Part shown: positions 48,601 to 61,300 of the stretch, in pieces
Layout of the letters: each line of letters begins with the position of its first letter
How positions within the stretch are numbered: the stretch's first letter is position 1
Source: Castanea sativa
Lineage: Eukaryota > Streptophyta > Magnoliopsida > Fagales > Fagaceae
Direction of reading: 5' to 3'
DNA length: 64,000 nucleotides
Assembly: GCF_040712315.1 (NCBI RefSeq)
Contig: NC_134013.1
Span: forward strand, 82,714,001 to 82,778,000
Program-made: the position numbers and the translations under genes
The notes under the pieces: generated by a model
The model's input: the letters and a program-made list of their open reading frames with translations, nothing else
What the model was told of the DNA's origin: nothing
Databases searched by the model: none

Positions 48601-51600
48601 TCATAAATACTATGCTGATACAGCTCTTCCAAAGCTGGTTAGTTCCTAAATTATCAAAATATTCTTCACCCCTGAGGTGTTTGACAAACATGTTTGATGG
48701 GTGTGACTTCAAAATTTTATTAGGTGGCAGATTTTGGTTCCCTTGAACTTTCACCGGTTGATGGAAGGACATTGACAGATTTTATGCATACCAGGGGTTT
48801 GCAGATGTGTTCCTTAGGGCGCGTGGTAATTGCTTTATCTTATTAGTTTTATTTTGAATTTCTATCACTTCTACTTTGACCATTCATGATAATTGGACTG
48901 CTGCTTCTTTTCTTCTTCCTTTTTTTCTTTTTTGGGTGCTTTTGGGGTAAGAAAACATTGCCCTATTTTACTTTAGACCTTACGTTCAAACCAAATGTTT
49001 GCACCTCACTGACACATGCCACTCCTCTATGCCACCAAATGTGCACTAAAAACAAAGACAAATGTCAGAGAAGGCTGCTATATGCTGTTACCAAAGATAA
49101 CTTTGGATAAGAGGTGTTTGAAGTCTCAAGTTCTCAGTATGGTTTCTTCCTTTTGGGAGATTTTTTATTTCAAAGGATTTAAATCACTGAAGCTACTGCA
49201 AATTTAGTTGCCTTTATTTGTTGCTCTCCACGTTTTAAAGCTGTTGTTATATATTGTTTTCCTCCTTTCCCTCCTATTTATAAATATGTGACACCATAGA
49301 AATTCTTCTCAACCTAGTCACCTTAGTCATTGGCACAAGAAGTTCTGCTTACTCTCATGATGACATGTTCCAGAGAATAATATATATAGCAGGACTGAGA
49401 CTCAAAGCTTATCTTCCTCTGTTACTCTAGGTTGAACTTGCAGATAAGCTTCCTCATGTTCAATCACTCTGTATACATGAGATGGTTGTTCGAGCCTACA
49501 AGCACATATTGCAGGCTGTTGTAGCAGCAGTTGATAATGGTGCTGACTTGGCTGCATCAATAGCATCATGTTTGAATTTATTGTTAGGAACACCATCACC
49601 TGAAGACCCTGATGCGGATGTTACTAATGATGATAATATAAAATGGAAGTGGGTGGAAGCATTCCTTTTGAAAAGGTTTTCTTGGCATTGGAAATATGAA
49701 AGCTCCCAGGATCTGAGAAAGTTTTCCATTCTTCGTGGGCTGTGCCATAAGGTTCATTAAAAAGATTCTCATTATTATCTACCTTACATGAAAATGCATA
49801 TATATTTTTTCCTCCAGCTTTAGAGGGAGTCATCTTTTGTCAGGTTGGACTTGAGCTTGTTCCTAGGGACTATGATATGGACAGTACATCACCTTTTAGG
49901 AAATCAGATATCATTAGCATGGTCCCTGTCTATAAGGTAACATATATTACTAATTTACTCTAAAAACTGGAATGTGTAATTCCCTTTAGGATTATTTGCA
50001 GTACTCTGACAATGTTGACTCTTTCTCACAGCATGTTGCATGTTCATCTGCTGATGGGCGAACGTTGTTGGAATCATCCAAGACTTCCCTGGATAAAGGT
50101 AAATTGGAGGACGCTGTTAATTATGGCACTAAGGTATGGAAAAAATTCTCGTTTTGGTCTTATTTATCTATCTTCTTTCTTCTCTTTACCTAAATAAATT
50201 TCCAATTAATTGAAATATTATTTAAAATTGAATTTTGAAGGCACTCTCGAAACTTGTGTCTGTCTGCGGTCCTTATCATCGAATGACAGCTGGAGCATAT
50301 AGTCTTCTGGCTGTGGTTCTCTACCATACAGGGGATTTTAATCAGGTAAATGCTTAAAAGTACATGCATACCTATATGAATGAATTGCATGACAAGTGAT
50401 GTGCGCTGGCAATGTGTATCTTGTCTAGATGACGAAACACTTCGCATCTTGATTTATTGTATTCAATATTATTTGGGTCCACGTGAATTTTAATTGACAA
50501 ATGCACTTATGCTGAATGTGTGACAGATTTTGATAGAATTACCAACCTACCAACATTTTTGGCCTTATATTACTTCTTTTCGAAAATTTGATTTTTGACA
50601 TTCCTAAAATTCATTTAAATCTAGTTCTAAGCTCTTGGTATGTAAAAAATGATACTAGTGGTCCAAATTACCTTCAGAAACATTTATTCAGATCTTACAC
50701 ACACACAAACGCGCACGGAGAGACGCCCAAGTTCAAATAAAGAGAAAGGGAAAATAATCCCATTATTTAAATTTTAAATATTCTGATTTTATGTTACATT
50801 GTATAAGATTAAAATAAGTGTCCTATTTTGAAGAGGACCCTGTTTTGTACTATGGGAATTTCTCTTACTATTTTAGAAAGCTCTCGGTGATTTGTTTTGG
50901 TTTGAGGCTTGAGGGGGTTAGATGGGTGGTGATGTCTTGGTTTTTTCTCAGCTTGTAAGGCGTACTGTGTTTTGGTTTTAGCTGCTGTGCTTGGATATCA
51001 TCTGCTGTTTCTTGGCTCTATATATATATATATATATAGAGGATAGGGAAGCACACTGGCTCAAGGTCAAATAAAGAGAAAAAGGTAGAATAATACAAAA
51101 GTATATGTGTCAGAGATTTTACTATGCTGATTGTCAATAGGAATTTGAAAGAAACACTTCTGCTTTGTATTTGACTAATCAGACTTCAGAACGTATTTTG
51201 TTCTTATAAAACCAAAAGTAGCCAATTTCCATGTGCTTTCTAGGGTTTTGTCAAGGTTTTCTGGAAGATAATTTTTTTTACCTATCCAATATATATATAG
51301 ATGCATAAGCATGCACCAAGTACTAATAAGTATGAGATTTTCCTCCTTGTGTATACTAATAAGTTTGTGAAGTAAAACTTATACAAAAAAAAAGTAATAA
51401 TCAATTTGTGGATTCTAACGGTTTTATTCTAAATAAATCTCTATATTTTTTTTGCTTCAAGATTTGCACATGTTTTGTGCATGTTCCCATATATAATTTC
51501 TATTTGACATGTAATGTCAAGCTTGAGACTTATTTAATATACTGAACTCGTCTTCCTGGTTTAGGCAACCATTTATCAGCAAAAAGCATTGGATATTAAT

Positions 51601-54228
51601 GAGAGAGAGCTCGGACTTGATCACCCTGATACCATGAAAAGCTATGGAGATCTTGCTGTTTTCTACTATCGGCTTCAGCATACAGAGTTGGCCTTGAAGT
51701 ATGCTTCCGTATTTACTAATAAAATAAATTCTTCCTAGATGAATTAATATTATGGTGGCTATTCTTTTTTTTTTTTGTTTCATTGCTTTCTAGTATCAGG
51801 AACATCTTTGCACACTCTGGTATTTGAATATATGCACGAGGCACCTTGGTCATAAATATTGGGAACTACAATAAGCTATTCTATGCTATTCCCATTTGTT
51901 ACCATCAGATGCTCTCTAGTGTACTTCGATCCCAATTTCTTAGGTTAAAAGTTTTTGTGTGAGATATATTACCGCACCTGCATAGCTAAAAAGATCATAA
52001 AATAGTGCTCCGTTCAATCAAATGATGGCTCTGTAATTGTTCAGTGAGCTTACTATATGATGTGCATTCAAAGTATCGATCAATTTCTTTGTTCCAGCAG
52101 TTCCATTTCAGTTTGTTGTCATCTGCAAGGAAGTTTTTTAAAAAGAGAATAATATTTTGGAAGAGCTTTCAATCATATAATTAGAGGTTTCGAAAACTCA
52201 TTTACAAGTTAAAAGTGAACACTGTTGTTTGAGGTTACTAAAATATGTCTAGGGAGAGGCTAAAATGTCAACTTGATTTAACAGTTTAAAAAGTCAAGGA
52301 ATTTTAACTTGCATAAGAAACACGAAATTTCTTAAATTACAGTATTCATGTCCCTAAGACTATATCAGCAAGGAGAATTATGAAAACTATGTAATGTGCT
52401 ATATCCTAATGCTACTCAACTCATGCTGCCCAGCAAAAAATTGAAAACTAAAAAGGATGTACCATGGAACCAATTAGAACTAACCCATGGAGATACAAGT
52501 ATAGAATGAAATTGTTTTATTGAATAGAATGACAATTAAATTAAATTCATCTTTTGCTCTCCATCAAGGAAATGTCCTTAAGAAAAAAGATAATAGCTTA
52601 TTCCTATCTTTTCCTAATTCTAGGTATGTCAATCGTGCTCTGTACCTCTTGCACTTGACATGTGGGCCTTCTCATCCGAATACTGCTGCGACGTATATCA
52701 ATGTAGCAATGATGGAAGAAGGTTTGGGGAATGTCCATGTTGCCCTTAGGTATCTCCATGAGGCCTTGAAATGTAACCAAAGATTACTTGGGGCTGATCA
52801 TATACAGGTTCTCTCTCTCTCTCTCTCTCCTCATAAGTATAAATTACGAAAGTAGGTATCTGTAGAGTAATACTACAACTATTAGTAATTATGTTATTGA
52901 AATAACACAATTACTAATAGCATAAATTTTTTATGTGACCAATGATCTGAAATGTAGAGTAATGCTACAAGCCTCATTAAGATGTACAAGATGAAACTGT
53001 ATGTGACCAATGATCTGAAGTTGAATATAAGTTTTGTACCTGTTAAAAAAAAACATTGAAATCCAAACACTTTGCAGAGGAAAATACTCACCAAGAAAAA
53101 GGGTTACACAGGGGAAAAAAAAACCGTTCAATAGGCAATGTTCTACTCCTTTTATTCAAATATTCCATGTCATAAATTAATTCAAACAAAAAGAAAAAAT
53201 AATAAGGGAAAATAAAAATTTTGGGAAGCTTATTGCACTCAAGCAGTTAAATAATTCATTGGTGTGCTGTACCAACTAAACTTCTTTATATTTTATTCAG
53301 TCTAATTTTCTTCACTGACTTTTAGACTTTCTTTGAAGTGCTAAGCAATTAAATCTAAAACAAAATGGGCAAGATGAATTTGGTAGTATGGTTAGAATGG
53401 GTAAAGTTAGGGTGGGTCAAGGTTCACTATATTATCAAAAAATATATTTATCATCATGAAAATTGGGACTGACCTAACTAGCTGTGATTACATTCACTGA
53501 TTTGAAATTTCCTCTTGAGGCTCTCAACTGCAGAATCAAAGATCCTAAACAATCACAACCAACCAATCCATTATTTGAAAGTATTAATAATTTTGGACCT
53601 AAAATATGTTAAATATTTAAAGATTTTTATAAGAGCAGTTATATTTAAAAGGATTTGATGATAGTCAATTAGGCCCTTCCATTATATTCCTAATACTTTG
53701 AACTTAGGACTATATGGGTATAATTGAGTTGGAAACATTGTTAATTACTTGTGTCCTTCCATGTTTAACAATAATTCTCTCTTGTTCAGACTGCTGCCAG
53801 TTATCATGCAATAGCAATTGCTCTCTCTTTGATGGAGGCATACTCCTTAAGTGTTCAGCATGAACAAACTACCCTACAGATACTGCAGGCCAAACTTGGA
53901 TCTGAGGATCTACGAACACAGGTAGGATTATGTTTGGCATATGATGATTGCCTCTCATTCTATGTAGTAATTAGCGTTCCTCATACTTGTATTCAATGAA
54001 CTTATGTAGGATGCGGCTGCATGGCTCGAGTACTTTGAGTCCAAGGCTCTGGAGCAGCAAGAAGCTGCACGCCATGGTACCCCAAAACCAGATGCCTCAA
54101 TCTCCAGCAAAGGTCATTTAAGGTAATAATTACAAACCAAATAATTGTGCCTTTGCTTTAATCCATATTGTTGAACTGATTGTCTTTCATCTGATGGTAA
54201 AGGGCCAAAAGGATTAAACTGGTCACTT

Positions 54229-54298
<70 letters not shown>

Positions 54299-57200
54299 TT
54301 CAATCTGCTCATTATGTGTTCCAAGGTTTTGCATCCTTGTAGATGGAATTCATTGCTTAAATGATAAGTTAATGGAGATCTTTTACCAAGATTATGTGCT
54401 GATTCAGTAGTCACACTCAGAGGCAGAGCCAGAAATTGCTGACTCTTTTTTTTTTTTTTTGGGGGGGTGTGGGGAGGGAACATAGCTCCTTACTAGCTCT
54501 GCCCCTGGTCACACTTAATGTATGATTGGTCAGTCAAACTTTATTAATAATTTTGTTTGAAAGGGTTCCAGCAGTTCATTAATGCATGATTTTGGCCATA
54601 CTGTTCTTCTCTTTCTGCTGGTGGTGGTCGTTGTCATCATCATTGTTTATGTGATTAGAAACCTATTGACAGATTTTTATGTATGAATTGAAATGTTTCA
54701 AAGTTAGTCCCTACACAGACTGTTTGAAATTTGATCAAATCAAATTTGCAATTGAGTTATGTGACCACATTTTTTTTAATCAATTTTTAACACTGTAAAA
54801 AAATTAATGGGAATCAAGAAATTTCAAAGTTAGAAATATTCAAAGGAATAAAGGATAAAGAGAATACCTTATTAAGTTATTTTATAAATTTATAAAAGAA
54901 ATTTAAAATTAATAACATATTAATATATAGGATAAATAAGAAGAAATTCGGCCGCCTCCTATATATTTGATACCCTCTCCTACAAAAAAAATCGTAATTC
55001 CATCAATTATATGTCTCTCAAAAAAATGAGTTAATTCAGCTGATTAACAACTGTATTCAATATCTTCACTTCTTATACTTCCTGTGTACTATAGATTTCT
55101 CTTCTTAATAAAATGATTATTTACTTATTAAAATAATAATATATACCCTTCTTGGATCAGTGTATCGGACCTTCTGGATTATATAACCCCAGATGCAGAT
55201 ATGAGAGCAAGAGATGCCCAAAGGAAAGCTCGTGCCAAGGTCAAAAAGCTTCTAGCTTAAGCCTAGTTTTCTTTTATGTATTTATCAAAAAAAAAAAAAA
55301 AACCCTAGTTTTCTTTTATGTCTTCTCATCTTCTTTCTCATTACCAAAATAATATGATTTCTCATTATCATACAGGTTAAAGGCAAACTGGACCAGAATG
55401 GGGAAACAGTATCAGATGAATATCAAAAGGATGAAATTTTGTCGCCTAGTCATCCCTCTGCAGAAAATGCAAGTGATAAAGAAAACAAATCTGAATCTCA
55501 GTTTGCAGAACCTAGAGATGACAAACCTGATTCAAGTCTTTCTGATCAATTGATACTAAATAAAAATGATGATGTGGCACAAGATGACACATCTGATGAA
55601 GGATGGCAAGAAGCTGTTCCAAAAGGTCGCTCACCTACAGCTCGCAAGTCTAGTTCAAAGAGGCCAAGCCTAGCAAAACTAAATACAAACTTTATGAATT
55701 TACCCCCTTCATCAAGATACCGTGGAAAGTCCACTAATTTCGCATCCCCAAGGGCAACCCAAAATGAGCCTGTTGCTTCAAGTGGACCTGCTCCTCCTGT
55801 TATGAAAAAGTTTGTTAAGAGTGCAAGCTTCAGCCCTAAGTTAAATAATTCTAGCCCCTCAACGGCTGTTGCAGAGAAAATCGCTAACCCAAAGTCAGCC
55901 CCTGCTACCCCAGCTTCCACTAGTCAAGCTGCTAAGGCTGCTCATGTGGCAAGTTCAATCAGTGTTCAGGCAGCTGGAAAACTTTTCTCCTACAAAGAAG
56001 TTGCTTTGGCTCCACCTGGAACAATTGTGAAGGCAGTGGTGGAACAGTTGCCAAAAGGAAATGTTCCCAATGAACAAAATCCACAGGTTAGCCAGGAGGC
56101 AGCTGTGACAGAGGTCACTCGTGGTGAAGTGACAAAAGTAAAGGATGTGGAGGAAGAAACAGTTGAAAACCCCAAAGCAGAGAAACAACTCCAGGTTTCT
56201 AAGGAGGAATCAAAAAGCGCCATCAATGAAGAAGAAAAGCAAGAAACAAAAGTCAAGGTCTCCGCGGCTACAAAACCCCTCAAGGTTGTAAAGAATGGTT
56301 CTCAAGATATGGTAGTGAAAGGTGATAAGGTAGAATTAAAGAGTGATGCTGTTAAAGACAATGAAGCAGAAACAGGAAATGTTGTAGTTCTTAAAGTTGA
56401 GAATCCTGATACCTCGGTAGATTCAAACACTAGTTCTTTGAGAAGTGAAGTGTTGGAAACAGTTGTGCAAGACGGTTGCCAAGCAACTTCCACTGATTCA
56501 GGATCTGCTTTAATTGAAAAGATTACTGTTTTGCCTGATAAATATGCTTCCATTTCTAAAGAAAAGGTGGCGGAGGGAGATGAAAATCAGCATGATTTAT
56601 CTGATGGTGGCATAAGTGAAAAACAAGATGAAGCAGAAACTGGAAAGGAGACGGCCAAGAAACTATCTGCTGCTGCACCTCCATTTAATCCATCCACAAT
56701 TCCTGTCTTTGGCTCAGTTCCTGTTCCAGGCTTTAAAGATCATGGAGGAATTCTGCCCCCACCAATTAATATTCCTCCAATAATTCCAGTCATTCCTGTC
56801 CGTAGATCACCCCATCAGTCAGCAACAGCGAGGGTTCCATATGGTCCACGGCTATCTGGTGGCTATAACAGATCCGGAAATCGGGTTCCACGTAATAAAG
56901 CTAGCTTCCACAATGGTGAAAATACTGGAGATGGGAATCAATTTAGCCCTCCTACAATGATGAACCCACATGCAGCTGAGTTTGTACCTGGCCATCCTTG
57001 GCTTCCCAATGGCTATCCTGTATCTCCAAATGGTTATTTGGCTTCTCCAAATGGTATTCCAGTTTCACCAAATGGTTTTCCCATATCCCCAAATGGTGTT
57101 CTGGTGTCACCAAATGGATATCCAGCATCACTGAATGGTGGTATTCCAGTGACTCAAAATGGGTTTCTAGCATCTCCAGTCAATTCTTTAGAGTCACCAA

Positions 57201-57511
57201 CAGTTGCAAATGTTGACACCACTGTTGAAAACAAAAATGAAGCTCCAGTGGAGGTCAGTACTGCTGAGTCCCCTACAGATGTTGCACATGAAAAGCAGCC
57301 GATTGAGCCGAAAGTGCAAGAAGATGAAGCTGCAGACAATGAGAATAGTCATCCTGAAATTGTAGAGAAAACTACAGATACAGTCCCAGTTGCTGGTGAC
57401 ACTGTTGTGGCAACAGAAACTTGCAGTGTTGCAGTGATTGAGGAAAAACAAACCAAATGTTGGGGAGATTACAGTGACAGTGAATCTGAGGTTGTTGAGG
57501 TCACGAGTTGA
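41704..57511 (+). CDS. REC2: REC2-type protein (CLU/TPR, reduced chloroplast coverage family)
   Basis: I assembled 23 exons whose lengths sum to 5634 nt, all phases joining, for 1877 aa. Exons: 41704-41773, 42057-42118, 42316-42408, 44117-44189, 44956-45282, 46273-46337, 46481-46612, 46733-46774, 46855-47379, 47465-47622, 47857-48379, 48575-48637, 48724-48825, 49431-49751, 49844-49936, 50032-50133, 50241-50345, 51565-51698, 52624-52807, 53790-53921, 54010-54122, 55161-55239, 55376-57511. The N-terminus is basic (MAPKTGK..), then a ubiquitin-like CLU-N part, the CLU domain (about 230-500), TPR repeats (about 900-1110) and a long disordered tail with SPNG repeats, ending [15 protein letters not shown]. 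It matches Arabidopsis At4g28080 (REC2) along its length. REC proteins act in cytosol and nucleus and set the share of the cell that chloroplasts fill. It could be the REC3 orthologue instead, but the tail favours REC2. Confidence 0.93.
45621..45657. repeat. TA microsatellite in REC2 intron 5
   Basis: An uninterrupted TA run of about 37 bp, 49 bp left of the MITE at 45706. Confidence 0.95.
45706..46069. mobile_element. Foldback Mutator-like MITE in REC2 intron 5
   Basis: Terminal inverted repeats of about 150 bp share TAAACTA(T/C)ATATTT, ACCATATTTTAATTT, AATTGTGTCA and GGATGAAAATT. ATTTTTTTT stands at 45697-45705 and 46070-46078, a perfect 9-bp match but low in complexity. The pairing of the arms is strong. 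Confidence 0.75.
52879..52920. repeat. Near-perfect 42-bp palindrome in REC2 intron 19
   Basis: CTATTAGTAATTATGTTATT and AATAACACAATTACTAATAG pair at 19 of 20 positions around GA. It is followed by direct repeats of TATGTGACCAATGATCTGAA at 52932 and 53000 and of GTAGAGTAAT(A/G)CTACAA near 52862 and 52954, so it is probably part of a small unclassified transposon. Confidence 0.8.
54232..54295. repeat. Long TA microsatellite in REC2 intron 21
   Basis: About 32 uninterrupted AT/TA units. It is likely to vary in length among individuals. Confidence 0.95.
54418..54507. mobile_element. 90-bp hAT-type MITE
   Basis: The ends CAGAGGCAGAGCCAG and, on the other strand, CAGGGGCAGAGCTAG match at 13 of 15. 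GTCACACT stands at 54410-54417 and 54508-54515, the 8-bp duplication made by hAT transposases. The inside is mostly a T-run and a G-run. Confidence 0.8.
57002..57178 (+). repeat. REC2: SPNG hexapeptide-type repeats in REC2 tail
   Basis: Eight or so units of 7-8 residues, (V/A)SPNG(Y/F/I).., run from about residue 1708 to 1767. Later units drift (SLNG, TQNG). The Arabidopsis homologue, as I recall it, has fewer such units here. Confidence 0.8.
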
Positions 57512-58375
57512 AGAAGGATCTTGAATTCCTTTTTGGACACATCTAATTTGTTCACAGCGTAGTGCTGTATGTCTGTGAGACAACATAAATGTAAGGTACA
57601 GTGAATTACAGAAGGCCAGGTAATGACTGCGGAAGTTCATTTTCTGCTAATCTACGAGATAATTGACTGCAAGCCCAGGTATTGTGAATACACTCGTACA
57701 GTTTGAATTTGAAGTGATGAGGAAGGAGAATATTAAATTTTGAGTCGAGTTAATAAGTGGGTAAGCCAAAGAAACACAACAACCGTGGAAGGACCTACTG
57801 AGTAGTTAGTCAACGGCTTAAATCTCCTTATATTTGTTCATTTCATCCTTTTCTTTTTCTTTTTTTCCCTGCTGTAATTTTTGTTAGTTGCCTTATGAAA
57901 ACAGAAATAAACTTTGGACTATTTATGCTTCCCAGGACATACTCTTAGGACTGATGACTGCATGCACGGACAATCTACAACAATAAACTTCAGTTTTCTT
58001 GCCTGTTTTTAGATTTTCTCTTTTACATTTGTCAATTGGCATTGTCCAAAATCCTGCATAACAAGTTCCGCTGCAAAATGACCAGCCCCAATGACAGAAA
58101 GATCATGTGTTTGAGATGGTTTTATAGCCTTACAGTTTAAACAAGTTTAGGATAAACAACATACAAATCTGGTGCTACGAAATGCATTAGTGGGAATGAT
58201 AATAGTTTTTTGTTCAACAGAATTACAACATGAACTGCACTCCTTTTACAATACATTTGCAGGGAACTTCTTCGTAATTTTACAATGCTAGTTGAACAAA
58301 CAAGAGCAACAACAGACAAACTGGGGCTAAGAAAATGCCATCACTACTGTCAATCTCTGACTAATAGTTGAATGG
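57512..58375. other. Convergent 3' region REC2 / HHP
   Basis: The two genes end 864 bp apart, tail to tail. An AATAAA at about 57906 could serve REC2 polyadenylation. The stretch should hold both 3'UTRs; I see no other gene. Confidence 0.6.
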
Positions 58376-61300
58376 CTAATACACGCAGGTTGGTGATTGC
58401 TGGCGAAAATCCAAAACAACTAGTGTGGCAGCACTGTGTGCAATTGCTGCTAGAACAACAAACACATGGAAAATCTGGTGGCTATGCCCTGCAATATCGA
58501 ATGCACCAGGCTTCCATCGCTCGGGTATCCTACTAACATAGAACCCGGCTCCTACAGCATACATAAGAGCCATAGCAAGCTCATACCCTAGTGCAACAAT
58601 TATATGTGGATGCCCCCAGTGGAGAACAACAGCATGAACTGCCGGAATTACTCCTGAGAAGCCAATGGTGGAGAATAGGGAAGCCCTGAAGGAACGGAAA
58701 CGAGAAGTGGAGAGAGCAGGGGAGAGAAGGGAAATGATAGCAAGAACCCCTAGTACTGAAATGGAGGTAAGATAGAAGAAACTCCAATAGGGGTTGCAAT
58801 AGAAGATATAGTAAATGGGAGAGAAGAAGGAACAGACTATCATAAGGGAAATCCCTGCATAATCTAGGCGCCAGAAGAAAAGGTTGAAGCGTTTTGAGTG
58901 GCAAGCGAGGAGGTGGGAGAGGGAGCTACAAACCAAGCAGCCCATAGCTCCGGCTAAGAAAACAAACAAAGGCCATCTAGGAATAAACTCAGAGTTGTCT
59001 TCTTTGTTTAAATGGAACACAGATGACTCTGTAATGTGTCTCAAATGCGAGTCCTGCAAATAAGAATCAATAAGAATAGGCATAAGATATCCTTCAGATT
59101 GGTTACGCTAAATAAAGATATCACATAATGAAAATTAAAAAAATTATGATTAAAAAAAAAAAAATAGGGTCCTAAATTCATCTTTAAGATAAGAATATGT
59201 TCATACACGTGTCTTGAAACACTGGTCTCTTGCTTCACTACTTCCTACTTGTTTATGGTTATAGAGGAAGAAATATCATTTTAATCCAAAGACAATTAAT
59301 ATAAAAAAAAAAAGTAAAAATTATCCATCTTAATATAAAAATTATACATAATATAAAAAAAAAAAACTAAAAAACTTATAAACTGACACTAAATTAACCA
59401 TAAATAGCTCAATTGATAAAATTTATTGTCCTTAAACAAAGAATTTGGATTTAAATTATATCTACACCAATAATTAATTTATCTTCTATTTATTAAGAGA
59501 ATCTAGAAAGTTAGTTATGGCTTAAAAAAATGTCAAAAATACTCAAAATCTAATTTGATAATTCTTATTTTTTAAAAATAAAAAATAAGATTAAAATTGT
59601 AATTTAGAAAAATTCCAAAAAAAACAAATACTAGATAAACTTTTTTTCTAAAAAATTATCACACTCTTTATTTTAATATATCTCACCCACATTTGATACT
59701 TTTTTTTTTCATTTTAATAATTAGCACACACTAAACCCGCACACCCTCTCCTTCTCTCCTCTCCTCTGCGGCTCCCTCTCTCTTTACTTTTTCTGTGTCC
59801 TCAAAACCCACTCCTCAACCACCTCTCTAGGTGGTTCTAGAAAATAAAACCCAGGTGAACTTTTAGGAGCTATGAGAAGTGAGAAATTTCTTGGGTTTTG
59901 TTCTCCTTGTATGTATTAAGGTCATGAATTAAAAATTAAATTTAAAGCGTTACTTAAATGTTGTTGGTAAGTCACGTGATGGACAAAATCTGAAGCGAAA
60001 GTACAGCCACAGCACTCGGTTCTCGGCTTTGGATAGCCATTCTTTTCGTATCAGTTATCACTATAGTCAAAAAAATAATACGTAGCAACCAAGCATGACA
60101 TCAATGTGAATAAAAGTACGCGTACCAATTTTTGTACTTTCATTTTATAGTTCTATGCTTTATTTATTATAATATTTTATGTTTTTCAAAAAAAAAATTA
60201 TAAAATTTTATGTATTTAATTTTTTTTTTTTTAAATTTTAATTTCACTTAGTTTATATAAAAAATTAAAAATAAAAATTCAGAAATAAATGGCTATAATA
60301 ACATAAAAAATGATACAGATATTTGTATCGGTCAATATCACATGGCATGGCCCCACTTTTTAACCAAGCTTTTAATTTAGCTTTCCTCTGAGAGAGAATC
60401 TTTCTCGCATGATGGTGAGTGGTGTCAACTCACCTGTCCTTCGCATTTGTAGACCCAATAAAAGAAAAAAGGAAAAAAAAAAAAAAGAGAAAAAGAACTA
60501 AAGTGCCCTTGTTCAAATTCAACCCTGGTCGGTTATCATTTTGTTTCAAAAGTAAAAATTTCAATTCTTAAAAAAAAATCCACTTAAATGTAAAAGATGA
60601 CCCTAATAAAGAAAAGTCGTTTGAAATGATTTGGACATATTAAAAACCCAGTGACTTGTAAAATGTGATTGTTTACGTTGATACGTAAATATTTGAGCTA
60701 TTTTATAGAGAAGAGATAGGTTTTATTTTTCATGAGCTCAATTGAATTAGCCAAGACCTCTCTTTGGCTTAGTGTGAATCCGTCCACGAAGAGTGCGACT
60801 AATACCATGTTGATAAGGTATAGTTTTACACCATCTAAAAAATATATTACCAATAACAAAAAATTACCAGAAAAATAGAATACAATGGAATAGAATTAAA
60901 CAACGGAGCAACACCACTAAGTTGTATGTGAAGGACCTTAAAAAGAAAAAAAAATTGGGGAATAAAGCGATTAATAAGAGTGTTGGAATTGGAAAATGAA
61001 CTGACCGGAAATATATTGTCAGACACATTCGTCAACGGTACTCCTTTAACTGCAACCCTGGTCCCACAAAAACAACGTGATCAACAAGTTGATCTAAATA
61101 AAATTTCAAAAGTAAAAAATTCAAAGTGACAACCATGTCTTTTTATTTATTTATATATTTTTTGGTTACCTAGGCCAACTTGCGAGCACACCTCCGAGCT
61201 CCACCATCTCCATCCAGATCATCACCGTGAATCCCACGAACATCACAAAACCCCCTAAATGCCTGCACATCCACAATATTCAATAATTTAATATTGAATA

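Noticed and set aside
54114..54483. Frames of alternating Tyr and Ile.
   Set aside because: Translation of the TA microsatellite.
61170..61262. Direct joining of HHP exon 2 to exon 4.
   Set aside because: The joined frame meets a stop after two codons; the 52-nt exon at 61006-61057 restores the phase.
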